From Paludibacteraceae bacterium (lineage in GTDB: Bacteria > Bacteroidota > Bacteroidia > Bacteroidales > Paludibacteraceae), in assembly GCA_017630395.1 (NCBI GenBank), contig JAGBVI010000117.1, positions 1 to 46,357 of the forward strand: 46,357 nucleotides of DNA, in the 5' to 3' direction. Positions within the stretch are counted from its first letter, which is position 1; each line of letters opens with the position of its first letter. The position numbers and the translations under genes are program-made. Under the pieces are notes generated by a model. The model worked only from the letters and a program-made list of their open reading frames with translations. It had not been told where the DNA came from and made no database searches. Shown here piece after piece: positions 43,112-46,357 of the stretch.

Positions 43112-44440
43112 TTATAACAATTGACTTGCCAACTCTGAAAGTTTACTACGTTCGCCCTTAATCAAGTTAACATGCGCAAAGAGTTCCTGACCTTTCATTT
43201 TATCAATCATATAAACCAAACCATTAGACTGCATATCCAAGTAAGGAGTATCAATCTGTTGAACATCGCCGGTAAATACGATCTTACACCCCTCACCGGC
43301 ACGAGTTATGATTGTTTTAACCTCATGAGGAGTTAAATTTTGCGCCTCATCAACAATAAGATAAGTATCGCTTAAGCTTCGTCCGCGGATAAAAGCCAAA
43401 GCCTCGATAACCAATTGTTCGTTTTTCTGCATATCATCCAACAATCTCAATTCTCTACTATTCGGACCAAACTGATGTTTAATCACATTCAAGTTATCGA
43501 ACAAAGGTTGCATATAAGGAGCCACCTTCTGTTTTTCGTCTCCGGGCAAGAATCCCAAATCCTTATTAGACATAGCCACAATAGGGCGAGCCAACAAGAT
43601 TTGCTTATATTTTTCATGCTGATGCAATGCAGCAGCCAAGGCCAACAATGTTTTACCAGTACCGGCACGACCTGTTACAGCTACCAATTTCACCTCTTCA
43701 TTTAATAACGCATCAATCGCAAAAGCCTGTTCCGCATTACGTCCTTCAATACCAAATGCTTTCTCCTTTTTCACCTTCATAACCATCTGAGTAGCTGCAT
43801 TATATCTTGCCATCACAGAGGAGCGGTCACTTTTCAGAATAAAACAATCATTCGGTTCTATAGGGACATTGAGGTTAAATTCCTTCAAAGGAATTCCTGC
43901 AGGAGAAGAATACAATTGGTCTATCAATGCCGGGTCAATATCACAAAACGTCTCTTGCTCCTTATCGAAAATATCAACATTTGTAACCTTATCTGTGATA
44001 TAATCTTCCGCTTCCATCCCCAATGATTTCGCCTTCATACGAAGATTAACATCTTTAGAAACCAGTATTGATTTTTGTTTTTTCTTTTTTTCAGACAAAG
44101 AGTGAACGACCGCTAAAATGCGATGATCCGGAGTTTTTTCAGAGAATGACTTAGCAATAATTTCCGGATAATCAGGATTTGTTACAACAAACAACTTTCC
44201 CAATCCTATACCCAAATCGACACCATCCTTAAACAGCTCATCACTATTACTCAACGAATCTAATTCACGCACAAACTCACGGGCGTTATAATTGATTTGC
44301 TCATTCCCCTTTTTAAACTTATCCAACTCTTCCAAGACAACTATTGGCAAATAGATATCATTTTCTTGGAAATTGTAGATACACTTATAATCATGAAGGA
44401 TTACGTTTGTATCTAAAACAAAATTTTTCTTCGCACCCAT
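43112..44440 (-). CDS. PIN domain-PhoH fusion ATPase (PhoH2 type)
   Basis: A 442-residue protein with an N-terminal PIN nuclease domain (about 1-150; FVLDTNVILHD with Asp10, PIVVLEELDKFK, and a later SKDVNLRMKA). A PhoH ATPase domain follows (about 230-440): VTGRAGTGKTLLALAA Walker A near 257, RPIVAMSNKDLGFLPGD, LIVDEAQNLTPHE Walker B and GDVQQIDTPYLD. The fusion is the YlaK/PhoH2 class, shown in mycobacteria to act as an RNA helicase and RNase, and often found without an antitoxin in Bacteroidetes. The PIN acidic residues seen suggest an active nuclease. It is a single gene, divergent from folC. Confidence 0.92.
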   Translation of the reverse strand: MGAKKNFVLDTNVILHDYKCIYNFQENDIYLPIVVLEELDKFKKGNEQINYNAREFVRELDSLSNSDELFKDGVDLGIGLGKLFVVTNPDYPEIIAKSFSEKTPDHRILAVVHSLSEKKKKQKSILVSKDVNLRMKAKSLGMEAEDYITDKVTNVDIFDKEQETFCDIDPALIDQLYSSPAGIPLKEFNLNVPIEPNDCFILKSDRSSVMARYNAATQMVMKVKKEKAFGIEGRNAEQAFAIDALLNEEVKLVAVTGRAGTGKTLLALAAALHQHEKYKQILLARPIVAMSNKDLGFLPGDEKQKVAPYMQPLFDNLNVIKHQFGPNSRELRLLDDMQKNEQLVIEALAFIRGRSLSDTYLIVDEAQNLTPHEVKTIITRAGEGCKIVFTGDVQQIDTPYLDMQSNGLVYMIDKMKGQELFAHVNLIKGERSKLSELASQLL

Positions 44441-44630
44441 AATCTACAATTTTTAGTGTTTTCAATTAGATTTAAAGAAGAAGTTTATAACCTTGCCTTC
44501 ATTAACAAGTCCACTTAAGAAAAACAGGATAACAAATGATATTATCATCCCAATTTATACAAGCAACCATTCAAACTTTTCTTTTGTTGTTTGTAAAGTT
44601 AGGATATTGAATTTGAAAAAGAAAGTTTTT

Positions 44631-44663
44631 TTGTTATTTTTTTTAGAAGATTCATTAAATTTG
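44631..44663 (+). promoter_or_regulatory. Promoter of folC
   Basis: TTG (44631-44633), a 22-base spacer and TAAATTTG (44656-44663), ending 27 bases before the ATG at 44691. Confidence 0.5.
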
Positions 44664-44690
44664 TTGTGTTAAAGCATAAAAAATAAAGAG

Positions 44691-45971
44691 ATGACATACT
44701 CAGAAACAATTCAGTTTATCTACAACCGCCTACCACTATTTCAGGTAGTAGGCTCATCCGCCTATAAAGTAGGATTAGAGAGCATGGAAAAATTTGATGC
44801 AAGATTAAATCATCCCCATCGTTCATTCAAAACAATACATATTGGAGGAACCAACGGCAAGGGGTCTGTATCCCACACACTCGCCTCTATTCTGCAATCA
44901 GCCGGCTATAAAGTAGGTTTATTCACCTCGCCACATCTAAAGGACTTTAGGGAGCGAATTCGCGTGAACGGGGAAGTTGTTTCAGAAGGGTTTGTCATTC
45001 AATTTGTAGAACAACATAAAGAATTTTTCGACGAGGTCTATCCCTCCTTTTTCGAGGTATGTGTTGCCATGGCATTTGATTATTTTCGAGCAATGGCGGT
45101 TGATGTTGCGATTATTGAAGTAGGCTTAGGAGGACGGTTGGACAGCACCAATATCATACAACCGGTACTAAGTTTGGTAACCAATGTCAGCTATGACCAT
45201 CAAGACATATTAGGAAATACAATTCCTAAAATAGCTACAGAGAAAGCCGGAATCATGAAACCCGGAGTTCCATTTTTAATTGGGGATGAATCGGAAGACG
45301 TTTGCGCTATCATGCAAGAGATAGCCCCAAGAGTTCCTACATCACTATTTAAGGCCAAGTCGGTACCGGTAAATTACCTGCAAAACGAGAAAGGAGAAGA
45401 CCAAATAGAGCGTCAACTATTTCGCATCGGCGATGACACCATACAGACACCATTGTTAGGAGAATATCAGCGAGAAAATATGCGCACAGCATGGTGTGCA
45501 GTAAATTTACTCCGACTATTAGGATTTTCGATTTCAGGAGAAGCGATGCAGCATGGCTTTGCCAACGTGATAGAGCAAACCCACCTATTAGGAAGATGGC
45601 AGACCTTATCTTTGTCACCGCGCATAATTTGTGACACAGGACACAACGTGGCAGGAATCTCTCAAGTCACAAAACAAATATCCACAATGCAGTATAAGCA
45701 ATTAAGAATTGTGTTCGGCATGGTTGGGGATAAAGATGTATCAGCTGTACTTTCACTTCTTCCACAAGATGCGATTTACTATTTCACCAAAGCTCAAGGG
45801 AAACGCGCCTTGTCTGAAATTAAACTATCTGAGCTTGCTGCACAATACAACTTAAAAGGAAAGTGTTATGAATCTGTAATTCAAGCTTATAACGCCGCCA
45901 AACAGGATGCATCGGAAGAAGATTTGATATATATTGGAGGGAGTACATACGTTGTTGCAGAAATAATTTGA
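44691..45971 (+). CDS. folC: Bifunctional folylpolyglutamate synthase/dihydrofolate synthase
   Basis: A 426-residue Mur-ligase-like enzyme that adds glutamate to dihydropteroate and to folates. The P-loop GGTNGKGSV (about 52-60), the folate-binding TSPHLKDFRERI, EVGLGGRLDSTN, and NVSYDHQDILGNT (ATP/Mg) are all present, as are HLLGRWQ and CDTGHN in the second half and a Mur_ligase_C-like end. The length fits the family. It is followed after 59 bases by tRNA-Val with its own promoter. Confidence 0.95.
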   Translation: MTYSETIQFIYNRLPLFQVVGSSAYKVGLESMEKFDARLNHPHRSFKTIHIGGTNGKGSVSHTLASILQSAGYKVGLFTSPHLKDFRERIRVNGEVVSEGFVIQFVEQHKEFFDEVYPSFFEVCVAMAFDYFRAMAVDVAIIEVGLGGRLDSTNIIQPVLSLVTNVSYDHQDILGNTIPKIATEKAGIMKPGVPFLIGDESEDVCAIMQEIAPRVPTSLFKAKSVPVNYLQNEKGEDQIERQLFRIGDDTIQTPLLGEYQRENMRTAWCAVNLLRLLGFSISGEAMQHGFANVIEQTHLLGRWQTLSLSPRIICDTGHNVAGISQVTKQISTMQYKQLRIVFGMVGDKDVSAVLSLLPQDAIYYFTKAQGKRALSEIKLSELAAQYNLKGKCYESVIQAYNAAKQDASEEDLIYIGGSTYVVAEII

Positions 45972-45980
45972 AAAAAAATT

Positions 45981-46009
45981 TTGTAGTAAATAAAAAAGTA
46001 TTACCTTTG
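45981..46009 (+). promoter_or_regulatory. Promoter of tRNA-Val
   Basis: TTG (45981-45983), an 18-base spacer, and TACCTTTG (46002-46009), 21 bases before the tRNA 5' end. A well-formed Bacteroidetes promoter. Confidence 0.65.
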
Positions 46010-46030
46010 CAACGCTTTAGGGAAATAAAT

Positions 46031-46105
46031 GGTCTTATAGCTCAGCTGGTTCAGAGCACCTGCCTTACAAGCAGGGGGTCATAGGTTCGAATCCTATTGG
46101 GACCA
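46031..46105 (+). tRNA. tRNA-Val (anticodon TAC)
   Basis: A complete 75-nt cloverleaf: acceptor GGTCTTA with TGGGACC, D arm AGCTCAGCTGGTTCAGAGC, anticodon stem CCTGC with loop CTTACAA giving TAC, T arm ATAGG-TTCGAAT-CCTAT, discriminator A. CCA is not encoded. Confidence 0.95.
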
Positions 46106-46109
46106 CGAA

Positions 46110-46140
46110 AGAGATTATCGAGAGATAGTCTCTTTTTTTT
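46110..46140 (+). terminator. Terminator of tRNA-Val
   Basis: AGAGATTATC pairs with GATAGTCTCT (one G-U) around GAGA, followed by eight T. Confidence 0.75.
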
Positions 46141-46170
46141 ATGGATATAAATGGTTCATCGCCCATGAAA

Positions 46171-46237
46171 TGGATCACTGTAAATTTGGATCACTATAAA
46201 TTTTGGATCACCGTAAATTTTGGATCACCGTAAATTT
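46171..46237. repeat. Four 16-17-bp tandem TGGATCAC repeats at the insertion-element end
   Basis: Units start at 46171, 46187, 46204 and 46221, each TGGATCAC(T/C)(G/A)TAAATT. Near-identical short blocks next to the ends are a trait of IS21-family elements, where they bind transposase. The left edge of the window has only one full block before it diverges. Confidence 0.6.
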
Positions 46238-46357
46238 TCGGTGGAGATGTAAAAAAATTAGGCAAAAATAGTTTTTAGTCTAAAGAGGAAGAAAGGTATG
46301 TCGCTGACACCTCGGAATTGATTTCTAAAAGCCTTTACTTTTGCATTGAAACTCTCG
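46171..46357 (+). mobile_element. Probable insertion-sequence end (right), mirror of 1-140
   Basis: 46218-46357 is the exact reverse complement of 1-140. With the tandem TGGATCAC blocks it looks like the first part of an insertion element whose body continues beyond the window. A TTG (46318-46320) and TACTTTTG (46336-46343) inside it resemble the element's own promoter, reading outward. No transposase reading frame is present. Confidence 0.55.

Noticed and set aside
43112-44440. A PIN toxin with a neighbouring antitoxin
   Set aside because: The PIN domain is fused to PhoH, and no small gene lies upstream on the same strand; the only small frame is convergent at the other end.
1-46357. A 46-kb composite transposon bounded by inverted insertion elements
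   Set aside because: The contents are core genes (recF, uvrA, ispH, cmk, folC, tRNAs). The repeats at the edges are better explained as contig breaks at a multicopy element.

Overview
The window is about 46 kb of low-GC chromosome from a member of Bacteroidetes, most likely order Bacteroidales. The evidence is TAnnTTTG -7 promoter boxes ahead of many genes and tRNAs, a hybrid two-component regulator ending in an AraC domain, the type IX secretion protein PorQ, several proteins with type IX sorting tails, BspA-type leucine-rich repeats, and the Bacteroidetes-style neighbourhoods GDE-GT4-GH57 and porQ-cmk-ispH-pfkA. Genus cannot be resolved from sequence reading alone. Almost everything looks like intact, vertically inherited core or cell-surface genes. 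No phage, defence or antibiotic-resistance island and no CRISPR array was seen.

Layout. 1-676: a 140-bp sequence repeated inverted at the other end of the window, then tRNA-Arg(TCT) and tRNA-Met(CAT) on the minus strand. 677-4720: an orphan hybrid two-component regulator. 9775-4920 (minus): a UvrA paralogue, a TsaC/YrdC threonylcarbamoyl-AMP synthase and a polyprenyl-phosphate sugar transferase. 10385-12352: a secreted clan-A glycoside hydrolase with a CBM6 module. 12787-15958 (plus): phoH, purC, recF. 19522-15951 (minus): a large type-B-sorted secreted protein, a NifX-like protein and a DUF4112 membrane protein. 24504-19939 (minus): a glycogen operon. 29569-25268 (minus): porQ, cmk, ispH, pfkA and a GH73 glucosaminidase. 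29794-32646: canonical uvrA. 42413-32810 (minus): surface or secreted proteins (CotH-kinase/lamin-tail giant, LRR protein, small secreted protein, repeat protein, esterase). 43112-46105: PIN-PhoH ATPase (minus), folC (plus), tRNA-Val(TAC).

How the genes fit together. The glycogen operon makes and remodels storage glucan, and phosphofructokinase nearby feeds glycolysis. PorQ is part of the type IX outer-membrane export route. At least three products here (the CBM6 hydrolase, the type-B-sorted protein and the CotH giant) carry tails that this route would recognise. Two UvrA paralogues and RecF cover DNA repair; two PhoH-type ATPases suggest RNA-related functions.

The most distinctive feature is in the spaces between genes. 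At least two families of short, AT-rich, inverted-repeat elements (about 55-245 bp) fill most large intergenic gaps. Family 1 has ends like TTAGAAGCTGTTTAAATTTT and an internal TTTTCGGCATCTTTGA-like core. Family 2 has ends like GCAACTTCTATAAATTA. Several stop a few bases short of a stop codon. They look like MITE-type or REP-type repeats and are the best candidates for something undescribed, followed by a 114-residue three-repeat protein and the CotH/lamin-tail protein.
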